A stretch of 53,190 nucleotides of DNA from Nonomuraea terrae (lineage in GTDB: Bacteria; Actinomycetota; Actinomycetes; Streptosporangiales; Streptosporangiaceae), in contig NZ_SMKQ01000036.1 in the NCBI RefSeq assembly GCF_004348995.1, positions 1-53,190 on the forward strand, given 5' to 3'. The position numbers and the translations under genes were made by a program. Below, piece by piece: positions 8,167 through 16,158 of the stretch. The notes below the pieces were generated by a model. That model was not told the DNA's origin and made no database searches. It was given only the letters and a program-made list of their open reading frames with translations. Position 1 is the first letter of the stretch. The number at the start of each line of letters is the position of its first letter.

Positions 8167-8709
8167 GCTGCGTGTGGTGTCCTGACACATTTGGGTCCAG
8201 GCCGCGACCGAGCCGCTCGGCAGGCGTCCCGCCGAACAGCGCCCAGAGGGGGGTTTTGGACCGTTCCCTTGATCCTGGCTGTGATCACGGTCACGCGGAG
8301 GCGGGGCGGCGAGGCCGGTGGGAAGGGCCCCGGGTGGCGGAAACCGGTCGCTGACAGTGATGGGTCGGGTTGGAGCGGTCCCGGATCACCGTGCGCAAGC
8401 GTTGTGACAGATGTGACTTGAGTGACAATTGGTACCTGACAAAAGGTCTCGTTCGGAAGTGTGAGAAGGGTCACATTTAGGTAACAGAGCCTGGGGCTCC
8501 AGCAGGGGTTTCGCACCTTACTGACCCCATTGATTGATCTTTACAAGCTGACTGACCCTTTGCCGATTTTTGACCTGCGAAGTAGCTTCTGGCGTCGTCG
8601 CGGCGGACAAGCCATGTCGCCGCGAATCCGCATCGGTCCCTCCCGATGCGAGAGAAGAACCCTCCGCCGGTCGCCCCCGAGTATCCCCATCACTGAAGAT
8701 CGGGCGGCG
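8167..8709. other. Regulatory intergenic region upstream of the riboswitch-controlled NlpC gene
   Basis: There is no gene in this 540-base stretch. It is less GC-rich than the flanks, especially 8400-8580. It holds the Crp-like box at 8460-8475 and several GTGAC repeats (8403-8428). Possible promoter hexamers lie downstream of that box, for example TTACTG at 8518 and TTTGAC at 8568. The transcript presumably starts between about 8500 and 8650 and leads into the aptamer. Confidence 0.6.
8460..8475. promoter_or_regulatory. Perfect Crp-type binding site
   Basis: TGTGAGAAGGGTCACA matches the TGTGA-N6-TCACA consensus of Crp/GlxR-type regulators at every conserved base. It lies 235 bases before the aptamer and about 420 before the NlpC start. 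In Streptomyces, Crp activates rpfA from such a site upstream of a c-di-AMP riboswitch, so activation of the same kind is inferred here. Confidence 0.7.
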
Positions 8710-8851
8710 GCCTGCCGAATCCGTGCAGCCAGGAGGCACGGAGCCGGGGAACCAGCGATCCCACGTCCCCTAGGGATCAGGGGTGAATCGGCGTGCCATC
8801 ACGCCGTAGGGCGATCTTCCAGGCCCGAATCCGTCAGCTAACCCGGTAGGC
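8710..8851 (+). promoter_or_regulatory. c-di-AMP riboswitch (ydaO-yuaA type)
   Basis: The leader shows the conserved blocks of the ydaO aptamer in order: TGCCGAATCC (8713-8722), CACGGAGCCGGGGAACC (8737-8753), GGGGTGAATC (8780-8789), GCCGTAGGG (8804-8812), TTCCAGGCCCGAA (8817-8829) and CAGCTAACCCGGTAGGC (8835-8851). Terminal stem P1 forms between GCCTGCC (8710-8716) and GGTAGGC (8845-8851). The class binds cyclic di-AMP and normally switches off cell-wall hydrolase and osmolyte genes when the ligand is high. It sits 26 bases before the CTG start of an NlpC/P60 gene, a standard actinobacterial arrangement. The expression platform is only 8852-8880, where the ribosome site and start can fold into a small hairpin, so control of translation is plausible. 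Confidence 0.92.
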
Positions 8852-8877
8852 GTTCGTGGAAGACCCAAGGAGAAATC

Positions 8878-9462
8878 CTGTCTACAACCCTGCAGAACCC
8901 CCGCCTGTCCCGTCTCGTCCTGAGTGGCGCTGCGCTCACGGTGTCCGTGGCGGCCGGAGGTCTGGTCCTCCATGCCCCGGCGGCCCAGGCGGCGACGGCG
9001 ACGAGTGAATCGGCTGACTCCTCGGCCCGGGCGGCGACGACCGCCCGTACCGCGAAGTCGGCCACGGCCGCCCGCAAGGCGGTCAGGATGGCCCGGCAGC
9101 AGGCGAAGGCCCACAGGGCCGTGGCAGTGGCGAAGAGCCAGATCGGTGACCCGTATCGGTACGGCGGCACAGGGCCTGGTTCGTTCGACTGCTCCGGTCT
9201 CGTCCAGTACGCCTGGAAGAAGGCCGGAGTGAAGCTCCCGCGCGTGACGAACACCCAGTTCGCCCGCGTCAGGACGAAGGTCTCGTGGCGCAATCTGAAG
9301 CCCGGCGACCTGATGTTCTTCAGCGGGCTCGGCCACGTGGGCATGTACGTCGGCAAGGGCAAGATGATCCACTCGCCTCGGACAGGCGAACGGGTACGCA
9401 TCGACAAGCTGGGCGGATGGCGCAAGTCGGCGTTCGTCGGCGCGGTCCGTCCCGGCCTGTGA
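8878..9462 (+). CDS. Riboswitch-controlled secreted NlpC/P60 endopeptidase, 194 aa, CTG start
   Basis: Compact secreted peptidoglycan hydrolase. The NlpC/P60 domain (residues 80-194) has Cys105 (FDCSGLV), His153 (LGHVGMY) and His165 (MIHSP). The best start is a CTG at 8878: AAGGAG lies five bases upstream, and only this start gives a complete signal peptide (MSTTLQNPRLSRLV, hydrophobic core, cleavage after APAAQA near residue 38). The next in-frame candidate, GTG at 8941, has no ribosome site and loses the basic n-region. AGGA-GAAA-TCCT (8868-8879) can form a GNRA-loop hairpin covering both ribosome site and start. Expression is expected to answer to Crp and to c-di-AMP. The gene ends at a strong terminator. 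Confidence 0.9.
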   Translation: MSTTLQNPRLSRLVLSGAALTVSVAAGGLVLHAPAAQAATATSESADSSARAATTARTAKSATAARKAVRMARQQAKAHRAVAVAKSQIGDPYRYGGTGPGSFDCSGLVQYAWKKAGVKLPRVTNTQFARVRTKVSWRNLKPGDLMFFSGLGHVGMYVGKGKMIHSPRTGERVRIDKLGGWRKSAFVGAVRPGL

Positions 9463-9465
9463 GGA

Positions 9466-9519
9466 AGCCCCGCCCGGATTCTGGGAGTCCCCCTCCCCGG
9501 AGCCGGGCGGGGCTCTTGC
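9466..9519 (+). terminator. Rho-independent terminator of the NlpC transcript
   Basis: Perfect 12-bp arms AGCCCCGCCCGG (9466-9477) and CCGGGCGGGGCT (9503-9514) are followed by CTT. They lie four bases after the NlpC stop and before the next start. Confidence 0.85.
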
Positions 9520-9547
9520 ACGTCCACGGGGGTTACCATCGGGCATC

Positions 9548-10366
9548 ATGTCCGAGCAGGTGAGCCGGCGGGCCGCGGTGACGGGCCTCCTGCTCCTCGT
9601 CTTCGCCTCCGGCGGCGCCCCGGCCGCCGACGCCCCGATCCTTCCCCCCGAGCTGCGCGGCCTGTGGCCGGACGCCGCGGTCGTGAGCCGCGGCATCCGC
9701 TCCACCGTCGCCGGCCACCGCACAGACCCCGCCGTGCTGGCCGAGGTGGCCCGCAGGGCCGACACGGCGGCGCTGCGCGTCGCGGCCGTGCTCGGCGGGC
9801 CCGTACGCCCCCTGGTCGCCGTGCCGGCCTCCGCCCGCGAGGCCGCCGCGCTGGCCGGAGCGTCCCGCCTCGACGGGCTCGCGGCGGTCGCCGACGGCCG
9901 GCGCGTGATCGTCGTGCCCGAGGCGTTCGCCACCCTCAATCCCATCGGCAAGGACGTCGTCCTCGCCCACGAGCTCACCCACGTCGTCGCCGGAACGGAC
10001 GGCGTGCCGCCCTGGCTCAGGGAAGGATTCGCCGACTACGTGGGCTACCGCGACGCCGGGCTCCCCGTGGCGACGGCCGCCGCCGAACTGGCGGCCGAGG
10101 TCCGCGCCGGACGCCTCCCGAACGCTTTGCCCGAGCCTGCGGCATTCGCCGCCGACGGGCGTGACCCCGGCCGTCTCGCGCGGGCGTACCAGGAGGCCTG
10201 GCTGGCGTGTCGCTTCCTCGCCGACAGGTTCGGTGAGGCCACCCTGGTGAGGCTCTACCGTGAGGCCCGCGCGGCCGGCGTCGATCCGGCGCTCGCCGCG
10301 GTGGGTCTGTCCGTCGCCACACTGACGGAACGGTGGCGCGCGTACGTACGGGACCTGCTCGTATGA
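9548..10366 (+). CDS. Secreted HELTH zinc metallopeptidase-like protein, 272 aa
   Basis: An N-terminal signal sequence (residues 1-27, hydrophobic GLLLLVFASG, cleavage near PAADA) precedes a gluzincin-type (MA-like) domain. The zinc motif is His141-Glu-Leu-Thr-His145 in VVLAHELTHVVAG, and the third-ligand region is WLREGFADYVGY, about 17 residues on, as in peptidase MA-like proteins. No membrane anchor is seen after the signal. The substrate is unknown; the surrounding cell-wall hydrolase genes suggest an envelope role. The ATG has no ribosome site but lies eight bases after TACCAT (9534-9539), so a leaderless transcript is possible. The next gene follows after only 11 bases. Confidence 0.83.
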   Translation: MSEQVSRRAAVTGLLLLVFASGGAPAADAPILPPELRGLWPDAAVVSRGIRSTVAGHRTDPAVLAEVARRADTAALRVAAVLGGPVRPLVAVPASAREAAALAGASRLDGLAAVADGRRVIVVPEAFATLNPIGKDVVLAHELTHVVAGTDGVPPWLREGFADYVGYRDAGLPVATAAAELAAEVRAGRLPNALPEPAAFAADGRDPGRLARAYQEAWLACRFLADRFGEATLVRLYREARAAGVDPALAAVGLSVATLTERWRAYVRDLLV

Positions 10367-10377
10367 AGGGGAGGCAG

Positions 10378-11799
10378 ATGAGCGAACGACAGGACGGTGA
10401 CGGCGCCGTGGACGCCGCTGAATCGGCGGGGCTTTCGAACCAGGATGAATCTGGTCAAAGTAGACCGGATCGGGATGGACCGGCCCAGGGGGCGTCGCGA
10501 GAGGGTGGGGAGGTGTCCGTGGCGGAAGACGACTCGCGGGCCGGCGGCCCCGATCCGTACGACGGGCGTTTGAGGCGCCAGGCGGCCGTGGCGCTGGTCC
10601 TGCTCGGCCTCGCGACCGTGGTCGCGGCGGCCCTCACGACGCCCTGGCGGGTGCTGACCGGAGGCCCGCCCGATCCGGACCGCGACTTCACGGTCGCCCA
10701 GATCGCCAGGGCGCAGGCGTTCGACGCGGCCGTGAGCCTGTCGAGCTACCTGTCGCTGGCGATCACCCTCGTCTTCGCCGGCGTCCTCGTCGCCACCCCC
10801 TTCGGCGCCCACGTGCTGGCCCGGCTGAAGGGCCCCTGGTGGCTGCGGGTGATCCTGGGCGTCGTCGTGCTCACGGCGATCGTGGAACTTCTCCGCTGGC
10901 CCCTGGGCGTCTGGGCCGAGACACTGATGCGCGACTACGGCCTGTCCACCCAAGACTGGGGGAGCTGGACGGCCGACCGGCTCAAGAACCTCGCCGTGGA
11001 GGTGTTCCTGACCTCCCTGATGCTGGTCGCGCTCGTGGCGCTGGCCCGCAAGGTGCGGCGGTGGTGGATCCCGGCCGCGGCGGGCGCGTTCGCGCTGACG
11101 GTGGCGGCGTCGTTCGTGTACCCGGTGGTGTTCGAGCCGCTGTTCAACGACTTCACCTCCATGCGGCAGGGCCCGCTGCGGACGAACCTCATGGCCATGG
11201 CCGAGCGCGACGGCGTGCCCGTCGAGGACGTTCTCGTGGCCGACGCCTCCCGCCGGACGACGGCGCTCAACGCGTACGTGTCCGGTTTCGGAGCCACCCG
11301 CAGGATCGTCGTCTACGACACGCTGCTGCGCGCCCCGCAGCCCGAGGTCGAGCTCGTCGTCGCCCACGAGCTGGGCCACGCCAAGAAGGACGACGTGCTG
11401 CACGGCACGCTGATCGGCGGCCTCGGCGCGGCGCTCGGCGCGATCCTGCTGTACCTCGTCTTCGGCGCCCTGCGGCGGCGTACCGGCGTCACCTCGGTCG
11501 CCGACCCCCGGGCGGTCGGCGCCGTCATGGGCCTGATGACCCTCGGCTCGCTGCTCATGAGCCCCGCCCAGAACCTGATCAGCCGCCACATCGAGGCCAG
11601 GGCCGACGTGCACGCGCTCGACCTGACCCGCGACCCGGCCACGTTCGTCGCCATGCAGAGACGCCTGGCCGTCACCAACATTTCGGATTTGTCGCCGGAT
11701 GCGATGGAATATCTGCTCTATGCCTCCCATCCGTCCAGCCCGGAACGCATCGCGATGGCCCGCGCCTGGGCGAAGCTGAACGGCGTCCCAGTGCCGTGA
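10378..11799 (+). CDS. M48-family integral membrane zinc peptidase (Ste24/CAAX protease 1-like), 473 aa
   Basis: Membrane metallopeptidase of the Ste24/HtpX group. A disordered acidic N-terminus (residues 1-60) is followed by several TM segments (near 63-85, 115-140, 155-170, 205-225, 235-255). The catalytic HELGH (His330, Glu331, His334) lies in ELVVAHELGHAKKDDV, two more TM segments follow, and the third ligand is in ISRHIEARADVHAL. The length fits Ste24-type enzymes. In bacteria these degrade or process membrane proteins; the target here is unknown. The start is uncertain. ATG at 10378 has GGGGAGG three bases away, ATG at 10363 overlaps the previous stop (ATGA), and GTG at 10519 also has a ribosome site and would remove the disordered leader. 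Confidence 0.9.
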   Translation: MSERQDGDGAVDAAESAGLSNQDESGQSRPDRDGPAQGASREGGEVSVAEDDSRAGGPDPYDGRLRRQAAVALVLLGLATVVAAALTTPWRVLTGGPPDPDRDFTVAQIARAQAFDAAVSLSSYLSLAITLVFAGVLVATPFGAHVLARLKGPWWLRVILGVVVLTAIVELLRWPLGVWAETLMRDYGLSTQDWGSWTADRLKNLAVEVFLTSLMLVALVALARKVRRWWIPAAAGAFALTVAASFVYPVVFEPLFNDFTSMRQGPLRTNLMAMAERDGVPVEDVLVADASRRTTALNAYVSGFGATRRIVVYDTLLRAPQPEVELVVAHELGHAKKDDVLHGTLIGGLGAALGAILLYLVFGALRRRTGVTSVADPRAVGAVMGLMTLGSLLMSPAQNLISRHIEARADVHALDLTRDPATFVAMQRRLAVTNISDLSPDAMEYLLYASHPSSPERIAMARAWAKLNGVPVP

Positions 11800-11819
11800 C
11801 AGGGCCAGTGCCGGCTGCC

Positions 11820-12905
11820 GTGTCGAACGTGCTCATCGTCACGAACGACTTCCCGCCCCGCCCGGGCGGCATCCAGTCGTTCGTGCACGGGCTCGCGCTG
11901 CGCACGCCCGGCGTGGCCGTCTACGCCCCCGCCTGGCCGGGCTGCGCCGAGTTCGACCGGCGCCAGCCGTACCGGATCGTGCGTCATCCGACGCGGCTCA
12001 TGCTGCCCACCCCGGCCGTCGCCCGGACGGCGGCCGGGCTGGTGGCCGAGCACCGCGCAGGGACCGTGGTGTTCGGCGCGGCGGCGCCGCTCGGCCTGCT
12101 GGCGCCGGCGCTGCGCCGGGCGGGCGCGCGGCGCGTGGTGATGCTCACCCACGGGCACGAGGCGTCATGGGCGAGCGCCCCCGGCTTCCGCGCCGTGCTG
12201 CGCCGGATCGGCGGGCACGCCGACGTGGTGACGTACCTGGGGGAATACACCCGAGCGCGCCTGGCGGCGGTGATCCCGCCCGCCAAGCTCGTCCGTCTCG
12301 CGCCCGGCGTGGACGTCGGGCAGTTCCACCCGGGCGCGGCCAAGGCCGAGCTGGGCCTGGACGGCCGGCCCGTGGTGCTGTGCGTCTCGCGCCTGGTGCC
12401 GCGCAAGGGCCAGGACCGGCTCATCCAGGCCTGGCCGCGGGTGCTGCGCTCGGTGCCGGACGCCGTGCTGCTGCTCGTGGGCGGCGGCCCGTACCGCGGG
12501 AGTCTGGAGCGGCTGGCCGGCGGGCGGGAGTCGATCAGGTTCACCGGCACCGTCCCGGCGGCCGCGCTGCCGGGCTACTACGCGGCGGCCGACGTGTTCG
12601 CGATGCCGTGCCGTACCCGGTGGCGCGGGGTCGACGTGGAAGGGCTCGGAATCGTGTTCCTGGAGGCGTCCGCGTCCGGGCTGCCGGTGGTGGCGGGAGC
12701 CTCCGGCGGCGCGCCCGACGCGGTGCGGCCCGGCGAGACCGGGCTCGTGGTCGACGGCGAGGACGCGGACGAGATCGCCCAGGCCGTCGTCGAGCTGCTC
12801 ACCGACCCCGCGAAGGCCCGCAAGATGGGCGCGGCCGGCCGCGAGTGGATCACCGGCGAGTGGGCGTGGGAGCGCGTCGCCGCCCGATTCCACGCCCTTC
12901 TCTGA
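11820..12905 (+). CDS. pimB: GT4 mannosyltransferase, PimB-like, 361 aa
   Basis: GT-B fold glycosyltransferase expected to add the second mannose to phosphatidylinositol mannoside from GDP-mannose, at the inner face of the membrane. Recognition rests on the opening VLIVTNDFPPRPGGIQSF, the central CVSRLVPRKGQDRLI (start of the donor domain near residue 185), the donor-site helix VEGLGIVFLEASASGLPVV with the EX7E glutamates, and GGAPDAV, all typical of corynebacterial and mycobacterial PimB. Three GTG starts are possible (11796, 11808, 11820). I chose 11820 by comparison with the family start; 11796 would overlap the peptidase stop. The neighbouring NlpC, FadD and PlsC genes match the mycobacterial locus. 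Confidence 0.88.
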   Translation: MSNVLIVTNDFPPRPGGIQSFVHGLALRTPGVAVYAPAWPGCAEFDRRQPYRIVRHPTRLMLPTPAVARTAAGLVAEHRAGTVVFGAAAPLGLLAPALRRAGARRVVMLTHGHEASWASAPGFRAVLRRIGGHADVVTYLGEYTRARLAAVIPPAKLVRLAPGVDVGQFHPGAAKAELGLDGRPVVLCVSRLVPRKGQDRLIQAWPRVLRSVPDAVLLLVGGGPYRGSLERLAGGRESIRFTGTVPAAALPGYYAAADVFAMPCRTRWRGVDVEGLGIVFLEASASGLPVVAGASGGAPDAVRPGETGLVVDGEDADEIAQAVVELLTDPAKARKMGAAGREWITGEWAWERVAARFHALL

Positions 12906-12912
12906 CCGGCCT

Positions 12913-13806
12913 CTAACCTTTCGTGGAGCCGAGCGTGAGCCCGGCGACGAACTGCTTGTGCAGCAGCTGGAAGACGATCAGGGTCGGCAGCGCCACCAGC
13001 ATCGAGCCGGCGGCCAGCAGGTTGTAGTCGGTGAAGAACTGACCGCGCAGGTTGTTCAGCGCCGAGGTGACGGGCAGCTTGTCGCCCGACGACATCAGCA
13101 CCAGCGCCCACAGGAAGTCGTTGTACATCCAGGTGAACTGCAGCGTCGACAAGGCCGCCAGCACCGGCCGGCACAGGGGCATGGTCAGCCGCCAGTAGCG
13201 TGTCCACACCCCCGCCCCGTCCACCAGCGCCGCCTCGTTGATCTCCTCGGGGATCGTGCGCATGAAGTTCGCCATGACGAACACGCAGAAGCCGAACTGG
13301 AACGCCACGTGGACGAGGATGAGCCCGAGGTAGGAGTCGTACAGCGACATCGAGTCCGACAGCCACGCGGGCAGCGGGATCATCGTGTAGACGGTGTAGA
13401 GCGGCGTGATGAGCACCTGCGGCGGCAGCAGGTTGCCCGCGGTGAAGACGATCAGCAGCGTCCTGCGGCCCGGGATGCGCAGCCGCGCGATCGCGAACGC
13501 GGTGAACGACGCCAGCAGGAGCGTCAGCACCACGCCGGGGATCACGATGATCAGCGTGTTGAGGTAGTAGCGGGGCAGCTCGGCCTGACTCCACGCCTGC
13601 GTGTAGTAGTCGAGCGTGAGCTGCTCGGGCAGCGAGAAGTAGCCCAGGCGCGCCGTCTCGTCGTACGGCCGCAGCGAGGCGTACACCGCCAGGGCGAGCG
13701 GCAGCAGCCACCCGAGCGCCACCAGCGTGAGGAAGACGTGCAGCAGGATCCGCAGCGGCCGGACCCGCCGCGACGGAGCCCGGGGAGCGGAGGCGGTGAC
13801 GGTCAT
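12913..13806 (-). CDS. Carbohydrate ABC transporter permease, MalG type, 297 aa
   Basis: Second inner-membrane permease of a CUT1-type sugar importer. Six membrane segments are visible (near residues 20-40, 85-110, 120-145, 155-180, 200-220, 255-275). The cytoplasmic EAA loop that docks the ATPase is EEINEAALVDGAG, at about residue 195. The start ATG overlaps the stop of the first permease gene (ATGA), and the C-terminal QFVAGLTLGSTKG is a common ending for this family. It is the last gene of the three-gene unit. No ATP-binding subunit gene is present, so a shared ATPase encoded elsewhere (MsiK-like) is inferred. Convergent with pimB, seven bases apart. Confidence 0.92.
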   Translation of the reverse strand: MTVTASAPRAPSRRVRPLRILLHVFLTLVALGWLLPLALAVYASLRPYDETARLGYFSLPEQLTLDYYTQAWSQAELPRYYLNTLIIVIPGVVLTLLLASFTAFAIARLRIPGRRTLLIVFTAGNLLPPQVLITPLYTVYTMIPLPAWLSDSMSLYDSYLGLILVHVAFQFGFCVFVMANFMRTIPEEINEAALVDGAGVWTRYWRLTMPLCRPVLAALSTLQFTWMYNDFLWALVLMSSGDKLPVTSALNNLRGQFFTDYNLLAAGSMLVALPTLIVFQLLHKQFVAGLTLGSTKG

Positions 13807-14675
13807 CGCTCCTCCCGGAACATCTGCGACAGGTACGTGGCGATGAACCCCACCGAGATCGCCAGCAGGATCACCGCGATCGCCGAGCCGAACCCGATCC
13901 GGCTCGCCTCGCCCACGATGTTCTCGGTGACCAGCACCGACAGCAGCTCCAGCCCGTTCCTGCCGCGGTTGATCGCGTACACGATGTCGAAGGCCCGCAG
14001 CGCCTCGATCACCGTGATGACCAGCACGATCACGTTGACCGGCCGCAGCGTCGGGAACACCACCCGGAAGAACGCCTGCCGCTCGCTGGCCCCGTCGATG
14101 GCCGCGGCCTCCTTCAGTGCCGGATCCACCGCCTTCAGCCCGGCCAGGTAGATCACCATGACGTAGCCGACGTGCCGCCAGGCGGCCGCCACCATCACCA
14201 CCCAGATGTTGACGGAGCTGTCGCCCAGCCAGTCCACGCTCAGCCCGGTCACCGAGTTGAGCACGCCGTAGTCGGAGGAGTAGACGAGCTGCGCGATGAA
14301 GCCGACCACGGCCAGCGACAGCACGACCGGCATGTAGAGCGCGCTCTGGTAGAACCGCGACAACCGCAGCCGCCGGTCCAGCAGCACCGCGCAGAACAGC
14401 CCGAACGGCGTCGCCACCAGGGCCAGGAAGCCCAGCCATAGCACGTTGTTGCGGACGGCCGACCAGAACGGCGGATATTCGGCCGCCAGGTCGTGGTAGT
14501 TCTGGCCGCCCACCCACTCGATGGGCCCGATGCCGCTCCAGTCGGTGCCGGACAGCCCGATGGAGGCCAGCGCGGGCCCCCAGATGACGCCCACGTTGAC
14601 GACGATGGCCACCCCCAGCCCGATGACCAGGACGGCCATGTCGCGGGCGGAGTAGCGACGGGTCTTGGCGGCCAT
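13803..14675 (-). CDS. Carbohydrate ABC transporter permease, MalF type, 290 aa
   Basis: First inner-membrane permease of the importer, with six TM segments (near residues 12-33, 75-98, 108-130, 155-180, 205-225, 262-285) and the EAA loop ALKEAAAIDGAS at about residue 190. The start ATG overlaps the stop of the binding-protein gene (TGATG), and its own stop overlaps the MalG-type gene, so all three are co-translated. CUT1 importers take up oligosaccharides or sugar derivatives; the substrate cannot be read from the permeases. Confidence 0.92.
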   Translation of the reverse strand: MAAKTRRYSARDMAVLVIGLGVAIVVNVGVIWGPALASIGLSGTDWSGIGPIEWVGGQNYHDLAAEYPPFWSAVRNNVLWLGFLALVATPFGLFCAVLLDRRLRLSRFYQSALYMPVVLSLAVVGFIAQLVYSSDYGVLNSVTGLSVDWLGDSSVNIWVVMVAAAWRHVGYVMVIYLAGLKAVDPALKEAAAIDGASERQAFFRVVFPTLRPVNVIVLVITVIEALRAFDIVYAINRGRNGLELLSVLVTENIVGEASRIGFGSAIAVILLAISVGFIATYLSQMFREER

Positions 14676-15952
14676 CAGCGGAAGATGTTGGCCTTCTGCT
14701 GCTCGATGCTCGCCAGCAATGAGTCGATCTCGTCCGGTTCGCTGACGAACGACTGCAGTGACGGGATCATCACGGTGGAGGCGAAGTCGGGGCGGGTGTC
14801 GCGGTCGAGGAACTGCGCGATGTGCGTGGCCTTCGACACCAGCTCGGCGCCGCGCTTCTGCAGGGCGCTGTAGCCGGAGGTGTCGGCCTTGGAGCTGGCG
14901 GCCAGGGTGCCCGGGTCCAGCTCGGTGGCGATGTTCTGCGACGAGGCCTGGGCGAAGTGCTTGAGCAGGGCCTTGGCGCCCTCCACGTTCCTGGCCTTGG
15001 CGGAGATCATGTAACCGTCGATGGGGGCGTCGATGGAGTCCGTCCCGTACGCCGGGTTGATCTCGGGGAAGGTGAAGAAGTCGAGGTCGTCGCGGTCCGC
15101 CTCCGGGAACTGCTGGGCGACGAACATCCCGAGCACGTACATCCCGGTCTGCTTCTGCGCCAGCGACTGCGCGGCCTCCTGCCACGTACGGCCCAGCGCC
15201 GCCGGCTGGTGGAACTCCATCAGACCCCGCCAGGTGTCGAACACCTGCCGCACCTTCGGGTCGGTCCACGACTGCTTGCCCTGCATGAGGGAGACGTGGA
15301 AGTCGTAGCCGTTCATCCGCATGTTGATGATGTCGAACGTGCCCATCGCCGGCCAGCCGTCCTTGTCGGCGAACGCGATCGGGATGATGTCGTCGCCCTG
15401 CATCCTCCTGGCCAGGGCGGTGAGCTCGTCCAGCGTGGCCGGGACCTCGTAGCCGTTCTCCTCCCACAGGCTCTTGCGGTAGAAGACCGCCCACGGGTAG
15501 TAGCTGAACGGCACGAAGTACTGCTTGCCGTCCACGCCGGTCGACTGGTCCTTGAACGCCTGCGTGTAGTCGGCGCCGATCTCCTGCCAGACGTCGGAGA
15601 TGTCGACGGCCAGCCCCTGCTCGGCGAAGAACTGCATGCGATAGCCCGCGAACCAGGTGAACACGTCCTCGGGCGTGCCCCTCAGGTAGCGGTTGATGTT
15701 CTCCTGGAACGTGTTGTGGTCGACCGTGTTGATCCGCGTCGTGGCCTGGGTGAAGCCCTTGACCACGGTGTCCAGGGTCTTCTTCGGGATCTCGTCGGAG
15801 GCGTTGGAGCCGATGGTGACGGTGCCCAGGTTGCCGCCCGGCCCGGGCGCCGGGCTGTCGGAGCCGCACCCGGCGAGGACGGCGGGGACGCCGAACGTGG
15901 CGGCGGCACCGAGCAGGAGATGACGGCGGGAGATCGGCAGACGTTGGTCCAT
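14675..15952 (-). CDS. Sugar ABC transporter substrate-binding lipoprotein, 425 aa
   Basis: Extracellular solute-binding protein of family 1. The N-terminus has a twin-arginine motif (SRRHLLLG, residues 8-15) and a lipobox LAGC with the acylated Cys29, so it is probably exported by Tat and anchored to the membrane. The mature part has the two-lobed binding-protein pattern with aromatic sugar-contact stretches (FTWFAGYRMQFF, FSYYPWAVFYRKSLW). The start ATG at 15952 has AAGGAGGAG eight bases upstream; longer upstream reading lacks a signal. It heads the ABC unit. A TTGACA box on this strand lies at 16034-16039. The next gene upstream is a broken DeoR regulator, so control of this operon may have been lost or changed. 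Confidence 0.93.
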   Translation of the reverse strand: MDQRLPISRRHLLLGAAATFGVPAVLAGCGSDSPAPGPGGNLGTVTIGSNASDEIPKKTLDTVVKGFTQATTRINTVDHNTFQENINRYLRGTPEDVFTWFAGYRMQFFAEQGLAVDISDVWQEIGADYTQAFKDQSTGVDGKQYFVPFSYYPWAVFYRKSLWEENGYEVPATLDELTALARRMQGDDIIPIAFADKDGWPAMGTFDIINMRMNGYDFHVSLMQGKQSWTDPKVRQVFDTWRGLMEFHQPAALGRTWQEAAQSLAQKQTGMYVLGMFVAQQFPEADRDDLDFFTFPEINPAYGTDSIDAPIDGYMISAKARNVEGAKALLKHFAQASSQNIATELDPGTLAASSKADTSGYSALQKRGAELVSKATHIAQFLDRDTRPDFASTVMIPSLQSFVSEPDEIDSLLASIEQQKANIFR

Positions 15953-16158
15953 GGTGGGGCTCCTCCTTGCCGGACCCTTCACGTTCCCCCGAGTTCGCGC
16001 ACTTCCATTCATCGAAAAGCGAACATTTCCGACTGTCAACGCACAATTTCATGACGAATCACGCGGAATATTGGCCGTGCCGCCATGTCATGATGCGAAA
16101 AGAAATCCACTTGAGCCCTTTGGAACCGTGTCGGAACCTGTCGGGATCTGGTGAGGCG
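15953..16158 (-). promoter_or_regulatory. Promoter region of the sugar ABC operon
   Basis: On the minus strand a TTGACA hexamer (16039-16034) is followed 18 bases later by TTCGAT. Around it lie short GTTCGC and GCGAAC arms (about 15993-16022) separated by roughly 20 bases, as in DeoR-type operators. The stretch is clearly less GC-rich than its surroundings. The assignment as promoter/operator is by position and pattern only. Confidence 0.4.

Noticed and set aside
13803..16052. A 749-codon open frame across the first permease and the binding protein
   Set aside because: Only the last 290 codons match a protein; the first part is antisense-like, arginine-rich and out of frame with the binding protein, which has its own start, signal and family match.
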